A stretch of DNA of 10,304 nucleotides from Gyrodactylus bullatarudis (Eukaryota > Platyhelminthes > Monogenea > Gyrodactylidea > Gyrodactylidae): the NCBI GenBank assembly GCA_012064415.1, contig SSNU01002967.1, positions 1 through 10,304 on the forward strand, written 5' to 3'. Each line of letters begins with the position of its first letter. The first letter of the stretch is position 1. Positions 1-7,028 of this stretch are shown here, piece after piece. Below the pieces are notes generated by a model that searched no databases, was not told the origin of the DNA, and was given only the letters and a program-made list of their open reading frames with translations. Both the position numbers and the translations under genes were made by a program.

Positions 1-2
1 AA

Positions 3-930
3 GTCGACTATGCAATAGCATATGTAGATGACATCCTAATTGCAAGTGACTCTTGGGATGAGCATATAGAACACGTTAAAAACGTGAAAGAATTGTTAAA
101 AAAGAACAATGTTCAAATTAACGAAGAAAAATGTGAGATAGGAAAACAAAAATTTTGTTTCTTGGTCACATGATAAGTCAGGAAGGAATAGAGCCAGAGA
201 CCGAAAAAGTCGAAGCCATTCAAAAATTTCCTGAGCCAAAAACTAAAAAACAATTGCAAAGTTTTCTTGGACTTGTCAGTTTTTACAGACGGTTCATAGA
301 AGGTGCTGCAAAAGAGGAAAGAATCCTCAGATCCATAATAAATGGAACTAAGCAAAAAGATGCTAAAATAGTCTTCAAAGAAGAACAAAGTGAAGCATTT
401 AAAAGATTTAAAGAAAAAATTGCAAAGCAAGTAACCTTAAAATATCCAGACCCAAGATATACACTAGAGATATGCGCTGATGCTTCTTTAGAAGGTATCG
501 GGGCTGTGATACAGCAAGAAACGCCAGAAGGCAAAAGACCTATTGCGTTTTTCTCAAGAGGGTTATCTGAACAACAGAGAAAACAACCCATCTGTAATCT
601 TGAATTATTGGCAATGGCCGAAGCAAGCAAAAAATTTGCATATTTAATCAAACATAGAGAAGTAAAACTCCTCTCAGACAGTAAACTACTGACTCAAATG
701 ATTCAAAAAATCGATGAATCAGGCAAAAGACTTGATTGGGTTGAAAGACGACTCGAATATATTAGTCAATTTTCCCCGGAGATACATCATATCAAAGGTG
801 AAACCAATGTTGTTGCAGATGCTTTATCAAGAATGCCAGTAATGGTAGCAATGATCAATTATGTGTGCATAGACATTGGCAAATTGGCTAGAGAACAACT
901 AGAACACAAGGCTGAAATAGATAAGTACAA
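3..930 (+). pseudogene. Ty3/gypsy-type pol fragment, copy 1: RT palm/thumb and RNase H
   Basis: This is the middle of a retrotransposon polyprotein that copies element RNA into DNA and degrades the RNA strand. The window opens inside the RT palm: the first frame carries the catalytic YVDD box at 21-32. A one-base frameshift near 157-163 moves the reading to the frame that runs to the stop at 977-979. That frame opens with FLGHMIS, the usual RT thumb boundary, and then has QSFLGLVSFYRRFI of the connection. The RNase H domain follows (about 447-835) with all four acidic active-site positions: Asp at 479-481, Glu at 602-604, Asp at 677-679 and Asp at 818-820, the last in the HHIKGETN...ADALSR block. 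RNase H looks intact and only the RT frame is broken. The integrase that should follow is missing; the reading runs into an unrelated gag-protease piece near 930. Family recognition is from motifs only. Confidence 0.9.
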
Positions 931-1113
931 AAGAACATGTGTTGTGTCCGATTCATTACAAGTTTGGCAAAGAAGCTAGATTCTGTGCATCTCCAATGGA
1001 ATGCGAAATGAAAGAAAAGACACATAACCAACCAAAGGTAGGTTTAAATGATAGAATTGGCATAATATGTCAAGCAACAAATATAAAATTCCTTATTGAC
1101 TCTGGTGCTTATA
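930..1113 (+). pseudogene. Gypsy gag C-terminus plus aspartic protease start, fragment
   Basis: Read in the frame of position 930, this starts with a C-x2-H-type block (LCPIHYKFGKEARFC), which resembles the gag tail found just before protease in many invertebrate gypsy elements. A linker then leads to the aspartic protease active-site motif FLIDSGA, with its Asp at 1098-1100. In an intact element gag and protease precede RT, but here they follow RNase H. The segment must therefore come from another copy, or from a rearrangement joined near 921-935 (an in-frame stop at 918-920 bars extension upstream). The protease-like reading breaks off just after DSGA. The open frame continues to 1241 but resembles nothing I recognise. 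Confidence 0.7.
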
Positions 1114-1218
1114 TATTACCACGTCCTCTTCGGAATCACTGTCTGTTTCAACCGAAGATTCGTTGCTTGATAAATCCGGAATTGGAGGGAGATAACAAAA
1201 TACGTCGTCACTGTTCAT
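1093..1218 (-). other. Short acidic open frame, possible exon of a transposase N-terminus
   Basis: A 41-codon frame starts at an ATG (1218-1216) and ends at a TAA (1095-1093). It reads MNSDDVFCYLPPIPDL and then a Ser/Glu/Asp-rich stretch. Low-complexity acidic N-termini with a Pro-Pro motif occur in piggyBac-like transposases, but no catalytic domain is visible, so the assignment is a guess. It overlaps the protease scrap on the other strand by about 20 bases. It could be a chance frame. Confidence 0.18.
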
Positions 1219-1875
1219 TGCAAAGAAAAAAAATGAAGTAATACCTTTTAGTGAAAACAAAAAACCGAAAATGTCATATGGGGTGGTTTATACCCCATGC
1301 TAGTGGCAACGGACTAGAGAATTTCAATCCTTGTATCTCAGCAACAAAAAAAGATATTGAAAAAATAAACACTAAATATTGTCAACAAGAACCTAAAATA
1401 AGAATAATTATAAGCCTCCGGTATCCAAGATAAAATTTATGAAAAATATTTGGATAAATATCTGTCTTGGGGTGAAAAACATCCCAATAATCGGACAAGG
1501 GTTAATTTTGATATTTTATTTAAGCGAATCAGTTCACTTTCCAATATCTTCTGTATCTTCTATGTTGTAATCCGAGAAATCATCGTCATCGGGATATCGA
1601 GGTGATTCTTCCAATACAAGATCTCGACCAAACAAGGTTAATTTTTATTTGAACTCTATGCCTTCTTTTTGACAAAACACTCTGTGAGGTGTGTTCGTAT
1701 AATAGGAGAATTTCAATGTGTGTGTAATATACACTAGGTGTATTTTAAATAGATGATGTATGGAGAGGGGGAGATATACAATATATACTGTGTCATACAC
1801 TTTACATAGACCTGAACAAATCTTCAATTTTGGTGCAACTTCACATTTTGCGTACAACACATACATACTTCAAAA
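1219..1875. other. No recognisable gene; decayed filler
   Basis: No protein family is recognisable in any frame. The only coding-like stretch is on the minus strand at 1641-1534, which is open for about 34 codons and strongly acidic (PRYPDDDDFSDYNIED) before a TGA. About 1690-1810 is rich in TG/TA dinucleotides. A small hairpin sits around 1676-1696 (AACAC ... GTGTGTT). The segment is bounded on both sides by gypsy protease active-site scraps. Confidence 0.5.
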
Positions 1876-1962
1876 GATTTCCTAATTGACTCTGGTGTTC
1901 ATTTATCTATTATAGGCTCCAGATTGGACCAAAAAGAAATAAAATCTCAATGCGAGGAATAA
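1876..1962 (+). pseudogene. Second gypsy aspartic protease scrap
   Basis: A 28-codon in-frame piece reads DFLIDSGVHLSIIGS and ends at a TAA. It contains the D-S-G active site of retroviral-type proteases and the following hydrophobic strand (HLSII), which usually continues to a Val-Pro pair. It repeats the active-site region of the protease fragment at 1092-1110 with only a few base differences. It could be another copy, or the far side of an insertion into one protease gene. It is too short to be functional. Confidence 0.55.
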
Positions 1963-2046
1963 TGGGTAAACACATGCCCATATCAAAGCCACAGACTACA
2001 TATATATGTTACAGTGTGTTCTGTGACTTAGTGTGTATATGTTACC

Positions 2047-2103
2047 GTACAAACCCTGAATCAGTAAATCTCTAGATTTACTAGTACAAACCCTGAATCA
2101 GTA
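2047..2103. repeat. Two direct copies of a 20-bp unit around a small palindrome
   Basis: The unit GTACAAACCCTGAATCAGTA occurs at 2047-2066 and again, identical, at 2084-2103. Between and partly overlapping them is a palindrome: GTAAATCT at 2064-2071 and AGATTTAC at 2074-2081, separated by CT. A degenerate third unit begins at 2101. These sit directly outside the left arm of the large inverted repeat. Confidence 0.85.
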
Positions 2104-2151
2104 CAAAGTTAGTATAAAGCCTGAAATTCAGTGTTTGAACTAACTTTGTAC
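2101..2151. repeat. Hairpin with 13-bp perfect arms
   Basis: GTACAAAGTTAGT at 2101-2113 is the exact reverse complement of 2139-2151, with a 25-base loop. The first arm plus part of the loop (2101-2129) also resembles 2972-3000 in direct orientation. The hairpin therefore places an extra, oppositely oriented copy of the big inverted repeat's outer end at its left edge. Confidence 0.85.
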
Positions 2152-2362
2152 TAGAATAATACATCATGTATACTTTTTATCATATTTGTTATGACATGGT
2201 GTATACCATTCAAAATATTCTATACTATACATAGGGATAGGATATATGATTGCCTTGAAATAATTTCTCATTAAAGAGGGGGAGGGGGATTCACACTCAG
2301 TCATCATTAAGGATTGAAAAAGTCATATAAAATTATGAATATTCTGTTACACGACTTAGGTT
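2122..2362. repeat. Left arm of large inverted repeat 1
   Basis: This pairs with 2747-3001 in reverse complement. Long matched blocks include the purine-rich stretch around 2273-2290 and the block around 2330-2360. Differences are scattered substitutions plus several indels, one of them a TAAA-type expansion in the right arm. No open frame or family motif is seen. The arm may be a terminal repeat of a foldback element or an inverted LTR-like repeat; the sequence does not decide which. Confidence 0.85.
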
Positions 2363-2746
2363 TTATTTTAAAATTCATTCACATTATATTTGAACAGAGA
2401 TATAACAAGATAGATAATAATAAGGTTCGATTCTCGAAGAAGGTGTAAGACTTACTGAATATTCCTGACTTAAGTATTATATGTTCTCGCTTTTTCTTCG
2501 AATGTATGTATTATAAGTTTCTTTCTAAGTTATGAGATATGACTACAGCTACTCTAGAAAAAAAATCAGTCGTCAAATAATTCAGATTAAACAGTTCAAA
2601 ATGGGACTGCTGTTTGACCAGTACTTGAATTGTCGAAAAGATATCCTGCCACCAGATTAAAAAATCCCCCAAACAAACAAAAATCCTTAAATCTATAGCT
2701 ATTGAGAACACATCGGGATCCACCCAAGGATTCATATAATGATAAG
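2363..2746. other. Spacer between arms of inverted repeat 1, no recognisable gene
   Basis: This is 384 AT-rich bases. An 87-codon open frame on the minus strand (2774-2511) crosses from the right arm into the spacer; it has no recognisable motif and is most likely chance. On the minus strand TGGTGGCAGGAT occurs near 2655-2644. That would start like a tRNA primer-binding site (TGG), but no CA-ended LTR terminus abuts it. Confidence 0.5.
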
Positions 2747-3001
2747 AACCTAAGCCGTGTAACAGAATATTCATAATTTTATATGACTTTTTTAATCCTT
2801 ATTGATGACTTAGTGTGAATCCCCGTCCCCCTCTTTAATGAGAAATTATTTCAAGGCAATCATATATCCTATCCCTAAATACTTTGAATGGTATAAGTTT
2901 TATACACCATGTCATAACAAGTATGATAAAAAGTATAAATAAATAAATAAAAAATATGATGTATTATTCTAGTACAAAGTTAGTATAAACACTGAATTTC
3001 A
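2747..3001. repeat. Right arm of large inverted repeat 1
   Basis: Reverse-complement partner of 2122-2362. It contains a (TAAA)n-like low-complexity insert around 2936-2957 that the left arm lacks. Its outer edge coincides with the start of the truncated integrase reading at 3001, so this edge is an element boundary or a breakpoint. Confidence 0.85.
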
Positions 3002-3957
3002 TGAAGAACGGTAAAGAATTTGCCAATAATCTTCTTAAATCATTTATTGATAAATTTCCAAATTTAAAAATTGTTCACGGCACACCTCGCCACAGTCAAT
3101 CGAACGGAGGAGTAGAGAGAGCAAATCGTGATGTTCAGACATTATTATTTGCTCTGATGTTGGAAAATAATACCAACAACTGGTCCGAAGGATTACTGAG
3201 TGTTCAACTGGCAAAGAATACTTACATGCTGGCACAAATAAAAGTCCATTTGAATGCTTATTTGAAAAGAAATACAAAGCCGGTTATAAATCTATTGAAG
3301 AAATGTCAGGTACTGACGAACTAAATCACGAGCCGATCTTTAGAGAAGAATACAGAAGTGGAAACGAAGAAAGTTTGCCAGATCATGCTCAAAATTTGGA
3401 ATCAACTGCTAGTATCTGCCCCGACGAGAATTTAGAGTTCGAAGATCCTGAAAAAGATCAACATTTAGATGAGACGCAAGCTTTTATTCAACAAAATCGG
3501 GCGATTTGTTTAAATAATCTCACAAAGCAGCATGATCGGATGCTTAAAAATGCTGTTCAAAGTGTAGCAATTCCAGAAATCGGATCAAATGTCAGAATTA
3601 AAATTCCTGAGTTTGATAGATCAAAAGGAGACTTTGGATGTATTGTCGGAGTTGTAATGGAAGTCATTGAAGAAACTCAGATGTACAAAATTGGCAAGGA
3701 GTTCTGAAAAATCATTTGACTGCAAATATGTTCGAACCCATCAAGGAGAATATCATTCAAATCAATCAAATTTCATCTGAATCATATTCCTTGAGAGAAA
3801 TTTGTTCAAAGACATCTTTAGGGAAAGGCCAAGGTTTTTTCAAATGCAATTGTATTAAAGGATGTAAAAAAAGACATGTAAATGTTTCAAGAATGATAGA
3901 AAATGTAATTCTAGATGTCATCATTCATTAACATGTGACAATAAATTTGAGGATTGA
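3001..3957 (+). pseudogene. KRBA2/SCAND3-like retroviral-type integrase, 5'-truncated and frameshifted
   Basis: This was a DDE/D integrase, which inserts element DNA into the genome. The first frame begins inside the catalytic core (NGKEF, usually preceded by the second catalytic Asp, which is lost at 3001). It then has HGTPRHSQSNGGVERAN, with the third catalytic residue Glu at 3115-3117, and NWSEGL. Reading continues after a shift near 3235-3242 (KSPFECLFEKKY), through a long acidic linker, after a second shift near 3697 (GVLKNHLTANMFEPIKE), and after a third near 3865-3878. The end is a cysteine-rich tail, roughly C-x-C-x3-C then C-x-C and four more Cys, closing at TGA 3955-3957. The block QGFFKCNC and the Cys tail are typical of integrases related to KRBA2/SCAND3-like proteins. 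No RT lies beside it. Whether the source is a Ginger-type DNA transposon or a Ty3-type element cannot be decided here. Confidence 0.85.
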
Positions 3958-4364
3958 ATTAATTTCAAATAAAAATTCAATTTTATTAAGCCTCATATTT
4001 TTTACTAAAAATAAATAAACATTAGGAGCTTTGACAATCATAAGAATAGAAGAAATCCTTTTTAAGTTTAGTCAATCCTAAAATATAGGAAAGAACAAGA
4101 GTGTGTCTAGTCATATCATTGACATGTCTATCTTACACTCAGTACATGCGTAGATATAGGAAAATACCGATGTATTCATTTCAGTGTGATTTAAGTGTGT
4201 TTTGTGAGAATAAAATCTATTCCTAACATATATTTCTAAAAAATGATAGTAAAACTTTAAAATTCAAACTCTCATTTTTCTTTTGTGACTTACAATTTTA
4301 CATACTAGGATCTAATTTTCCTAATAGCTAACAACCTCATGGTAGAGATGAAAAATAAAATGAT
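3958..4364. other. AT-rich non-coding stretch after the integrase
   Basis: No gene is seen. AATAAA-type signals at about 3968 and 4010 follow the integrase stop and could be its old 3' end. Another AATAAA lies around 4211 after TCAGTGTG near 4181. This is the order one might expect in an LTR (initiator, then poly(A) signal), but no partner LTR is visible in the window. Confidence 0.4.
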
Positions 4365-4532
4365 AATATTACTATTATTTGGTTCTGAACTCATGAGGGA
4401 AGATTAGAGAAAACGGACGTATATTATAGTGATTAATGTTATATTTCGCTAGGTCTCTTCAGACTCTACCCTGGTTAACATATAAATACTATCACAATGC
4501 GAAATTTTTGTGCACTTCCATTGGTTGAGCTG
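4365..4532. repeat. Left arm of foldback element
   Basis: Matches the reverse complement of 4609-4776 at 166 of 168 positions. The substitution at 4438 falls in the centre of the ribozyme-like stem III palindrome (TAACGTTA on the right arm becomes TAACATTA here, read on the minus strand), so the left copy is the weaker one. Confidence 0.9.
4425..4468 (-). ncRNA. Hammerhead-ribozyme-like motif, left-arm copy
   Basis: Mirror copy of the right-arm motif, read on the minus strand. It has CTGAAGA, an 8-base segment, GAAA, then the stem III region and ATC before ACTATA. The G-to-A change in the middle of the stem III palindrome removes the C-G pair at the tip, so dimer pairing would be weaker. The core bases are unchanged. 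Confidence 0.4.
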
Positions 4533-4616
4533 TTTGCATTCCTGAAGAGGCAAAAAGTGAAATGAGAAGTGATCCCTCCCCCCTGACTTCTTCGATACGA
4601 TTTACAATCAGCTCAA

Positions 4617-4660
4617 CCAATGGAAGTGCACAAAAATTTCGCATTGTGATAGTATTTATA
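4617..4660 (+). promoter_or_regulatory. CCAAT and TATA-like boxes in the right foldback arm
   Basis: CCAAT at 4617-4621 and TATTTATA at 4653-4660 lie 31 bases apart. The ribozyme-like motif starts 13 bases further on. A pol II start about 30 bases after the TATA box would fall within the motif, consistent with a ribozyme that trims transcripts near their 5' end. The same boxes occur mirrored in the left arm. Function is inferred from spacing only; short AT-rich boxes are common by chance. Confidence 0.35.
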
Positions 4661-4672
4661 TGTTAACCAGGG

Positions 4673-4716
4673 TAGAGTCTGAAGAGACCTAGCGAAATAT
4701 AACGTTAATCACTATA
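4673..4716 (+). ncRNA. Hammerhead-ribozyme-like motif, right-arm copy
   Basis: Self-cleaving RNA motif of the type found in PLE terminal repeats. The three core elements are in order: CTGAAGA (4679-4685, core CUGANGA), GAAA (4694-4697), and ATC (4708-4710) as the cleavage triplet. Stem I pairs TAGAGT (4673-4678) with ACTATA (4711-4716), with one G-A mismatch. Stem III, from the last A of GAAA to the T of ATC, closes on the palindrome TAACGTTA with one bulged A; such loopless stem III forms are thought to act as dimers. The weak point is stem II (GACCTAGC), which has one G-C pair and little else. Found by eye; not folded computationally. Confidence 0.5.
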
Positions 4717-4808
4717 ATATACGTCCGTTTTCTCTAACCTTCCCTCATGAGTTCAGAACCAAATAATAGTAATATTTTTGATGAAGTTCGACAATATTAT
4801 CGTTCAAA

Positions 4809-5566
4809 ATGATAATAGACAACGAAAAATTCCCATGCCTAGTATACGATAGAGCAAATATTGAGTTCGAAATACAAAAAGTTGATCATGAACTTGATCA
4901 AATTCTCCTTGAACATAAAAGGCTATTTAACACAAACTTAAGAGGCATCAAACACATAATAGAAACTGAGGGTACTCCTTTCTATGATTTTGATAGGAAG
5001 AATTCTGACGTTTCTAATAACTTCATAGAAAAAAATGCCGATAATTATTAGAAAAAAGCGTACTTAGATACTCAAAATCATCATGGTTCTCCCATCCGTT
5101 CAGGAGGCTCCATGATGGAAAAGAAAGAATGGTTGTTGACTATAGGGATTCTTAACCAAAGAACTAAAAAAAGTAGGTACTCTGTACCAAATATACAAAG
5201 CTTAACAATAAAAGTCGCAGGATGCGAATATTACACAATCATAGACTGTAAAAAAGCCTTCCATCCACAATAAAGATACAGAAAAAACAGCTATAAAAAC
5301 ATCGATTGGCCTACTCGAACGGGTAGGTATGCCTTTTGGACTATGCAAAGCTGGTTGCACAAGGCAACAATGTATGGATAGATTATTCCTTAACACAGAT
5401 TTTGCCGTCGCATATCTTGACGAAATCCTCATATTTAGCAAAAACAAACAAGAACATTTACAAAACATAGATATCATACTTCAAAAACTTGAAACATCAA
5501 ATTAAGCGTTGAAAAATGCACATTCATGACACAAAAACATAAAACTCATAAACGTAATAAAGAATT
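4809..5566 (+). pseudogene. Ty3/gypsy-type pol fragment, copy 2: protease-RT linker and RT
   Basis: A second, more decayed RT from a different gypsy lineage. The first 80 codons to the stop at 5049-5051 resemble the protease-RT linker (LLEHKRLFNTNLRGIKHII). RT fingers follow in another frame around 5061-5140 (SSWFSHPF, then MVVDYRD), and after a shift near 5140 comes NQRTKKSRYSVPNIQSLTI and YYTIIDCKKAF. The frame changes again near 5268, giving MPFGLCKAGCT and the active site at 5413-5424. There the usual YLDD reads YLDE: the last catalytic Asp is Glu (codon GAA). A further shift near 5501 leads to VEKCTFM. Reading stops at the MITE-like insertion. The copy has at least four frame changes and an active-site substitution, so it is dead. 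Confidence 0.87.
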
Positions 5567-5829
5567 GAAATACAGGTGAAATACAAGTCCTGTAAAGCGA
5601 GAAGAGATACATAAGAATCCAACTCCGTTTATATAGGGCAAATTTCACTCGAATATCATTGGTTCCCTGTAAGGACCAATCAGAATCGAGGATTGATAGC
5701 ATTTACATACAGACAATCATTTCACACAACATATGATGGGGTACTCTAGTTCAGAAATCAGTAGTTTGTCTTTTACGTGGTTCGCTCTTATTTATCTCTT
5801 CTCACTTTACAGGACTTTCACCTGTATTC
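5567..5829. mobile_element. MITE-like inverted-repeat element, about 263 bp
   Basis: Terminal inverted repeats 5567-5615 and 5787-5829 match over about 43 bases (blocks AATACAGGTGAAA, GTCCTGTAAAG and AGAAGAGATA). The left arm has about 5 extra bases (TACAA). Within each arm TACAGG and CCTGTA form a smaller hairpin. There is no coding sequence. On the minus strand the interior has ATTGG (5680-5676), CCAAT (5662-5658) and TATATAAA (5635-5628). It lies about 20 bases after the last recognisable RT codons of gypsy copy 2, so it probably inserted there. No target duplication was identified with confidence. Confidence 0.75.
5628..5662 (-). promoter_or_regulatory. CCAAT-TATA pair inside the MITE-like element
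   Basis: On the minus strand CCAAT (5662-5658) is followed 22 bases later by TATATAAA (5635-5628), a textbook TATA core. It would point out through the left terminal repeat toward the gypsy RT remnant. No ribozyme-like core (CUGANGA ... GAAA) follows it, unlike the boxes near 4.6 kb and 7.9 kb. Function is inferred only. Confidence 0.3.
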
Positions 5830-5879
5830 ACAAAATAATATGAGAAACATCTAAAAATAACCCAATACCATTTATACCA

Positions 5880-6258
5880 CCAAGCATGGTGAAAAAATTA
5901 TTCGAATCCTATCATAACCCCACACATATTGAAATAAGAGCATCGAGAAATAAAATAAGTGAAAAGTCGTATGGCCTAAGATGCAAACAAAGGATCTCGT
6001 ATTGAATTGCAAAAATTGTGAAAAATCTAAATACAACGTCATATCAAAACTGAATTACGTGGCTTTCTTAAGATAGATGAAAGATTTTGCCATATTCATA
6101 TTGATGTGCTCACACTTCGTCCTTCTAACTATTTTAGCAAGGTTCTTAGAATCATTGATGGAAAGACGAAGTATATGGGATTAATACCTATAATTGACGA
6201 AAAAGTATCTATAATCTGGTTGACCATTAAAAACATAGATATACAAAGAATCTACTGA
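5880..6258 (+). pseudogene. Ty3/gypsy-type integrase fragment, probably the same copy as the 4809-5566 RT
   Basis: The N-terminal zinc-binding domain is visible. YHNPTHIEIRASRNKISEK supplies H-x3-H (His at 5913-5915 and 5925-5927). After a frameshift near 5968, PKMQTKDLVLNCKNCEKSK supplies C-x2-C (Cys at 6008-6010 and 6017-6019). The H-to-C gap fits the HHCC family. The catalytic core starts in another frame around 6058 (FLKIDERFCHIHIDV), with the first catalytic Asp at 6103-6105, and runs to a TGA at 6256-6258. The second Asp and the Glu are not found. The RNase H that should lie between RT and integrase is absent, so DNA was lost around the MITE-like insertion. Confidence 0.75.
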
Positions 6259-7007
6259 TCATCTAAATAAAATGAATATAACTCCAAATTTTAAATCAGC
6301 TAATCTCCCACAAAGTAATGAAATTATCGACTCATCACAGATGCACTTATAGCATCAGAAAAATCAAATAAATGGTATGATATACATGATGATATACTGA
6401 ATTCCTATGTATCAATGTCATTTTGTCAACTTCTCCCCCAATCCCTTGACAGGTTTAAATTTTTTAAATTTTATTTAGTTTTTAGATCATAGCGTTTCTA
6501 TTTTTCGTGTTACAGTTTAGATCAAATTATCTTTGTGATCGCCTTAGCATTTTCTACAAATACATATCAATTAAGACGTCCTTGTGAAATTGAAAAGCCA
6601 AAATTGAGGATATTTTAAGCTTTAGAGTAGCTTTTGACCAAGTTAGAAGATGATTTTTTAGTAGAAATAATTTTGACTGTTTAGGAAATTTATTTAGCTT
6701 CGTTTTGAGCCATATATCGACTAGGTACGACAAAAAAATTTTCTAATAGACCTCTTTTAAGTGTAAGTGTTTTCCAAAACATTCAAGGGTCATAACTTTT
6801 TACGGGACTAATAGACAAAAAAACTAATAGCACCATTGAATTCAGCGTGAAAAACTGACTTGGAACTGAAATTACCAAAAAGTTACTTCAAATTTGTCGC
6901 ACTGTGTATCCAAATGAAATAATAAACTGAAATGATTTTAGAAAATTCATGTGAGAAATCATCAAAAATATTGATAATTGTGATATAGTCCGAATCTATA
7001 ATATATA
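6259..7007. other. Long stretch without recognisable gene
   Basis: About 6315-6465 gives a short open reading (DALIASEKSNKWYDIHDD) that might be a last scrap of the gypsy element but matches nothing I recognise. From about 6465 to 6930 every frame is closed. The sequence here is unlike the short-motif repeats elsewhere in the window and could be one unit of a dispersed non-coding repeat; one copy alone cannot show this. Confidence 0.4.
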
Positions 7008-7021
7008 TTTATTTATTTATT
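7008..7021 (-). terminator. Poly(A) signals after the two-exon gene
   Basis: Three overlapping AATAAA hexamers (minus strand, 7021-7016, 7017-7012 and 7013-7008) begin 8 bases after the TGA of the last exon. They lie in a TAAA microsatellite, so they may be partly fortuitous, but the position fits a very short 3' untranslated region. Confidence 0.45.
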
Positions 7022-7028
7022 ATATCAT

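Larger units (their letters stand above)
4365..4776. mobile_element. Foldback element with near-perfect 168-bp inverted arms
   Basis: Arms 4365-4532 and 4609-4776 are reverse complements with no indels and two differences (4403 against 4738, and 4438 against 4703). They are separated by a 76-base spacer. There is no coding capacity. Each arm reads outward from the centre as CCAAT box, AT-rich TATA-like box, then a hammerhead-like core. This is the layout of PLE terminal repeats or small retrozyme-like elements rather than of a typical DNA-transposon MITE. No clear target-site duplication could be assigned. Confidence 0.85.
4609..4776. repeat. Right arm of foldback element
   Basis: Reverse complement of 4365-4532. 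It carries, left to right, CCAAT (4617-4621), TATTTATA (4653-4660) and the hammerhead-like core. It ends about 30 bases before the start of the gypsy copy 2 reading. Confidence 0.9.

Noticed and set aside
283..651. Minus-strand open frame of 122 codons across the RT-RNase H region
   Set aside because: It lies opposite a clearly recognised pol frame with conserved catalytic residues and shows no motif itself.
2644..2655. TGGTGGCAGGAT on the minus strand as a tRNA primer-binding site next to an LTR
   Set aside because: No LTR end with terminal CA abuts it, the flanking arms are inverted rather than direct, and no gag reading follows.
2511..2774. 87-codon minus-strand frame in inverted repeat 1
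   Set aside because: It crosses the arm-spacer boundary, has no recognisable motif, and has the composition expected of AT-rich chance frames.
4021..4245. A possible LTR after the KRBA2-like integrase
   Set aside because: Initiator-like and AATAAA signals are present, but no second copy exists in the window and no TG...CA ends with a duplication could be fixed.
4542..4562. Another CTGAAGA ... GAAA pair inside the foldback spacer
   Set aside because: Neither stem II nor stem III can be formed from the neighbouring bases and there is no suitable cleavage triplet, so it looks like a chance match.
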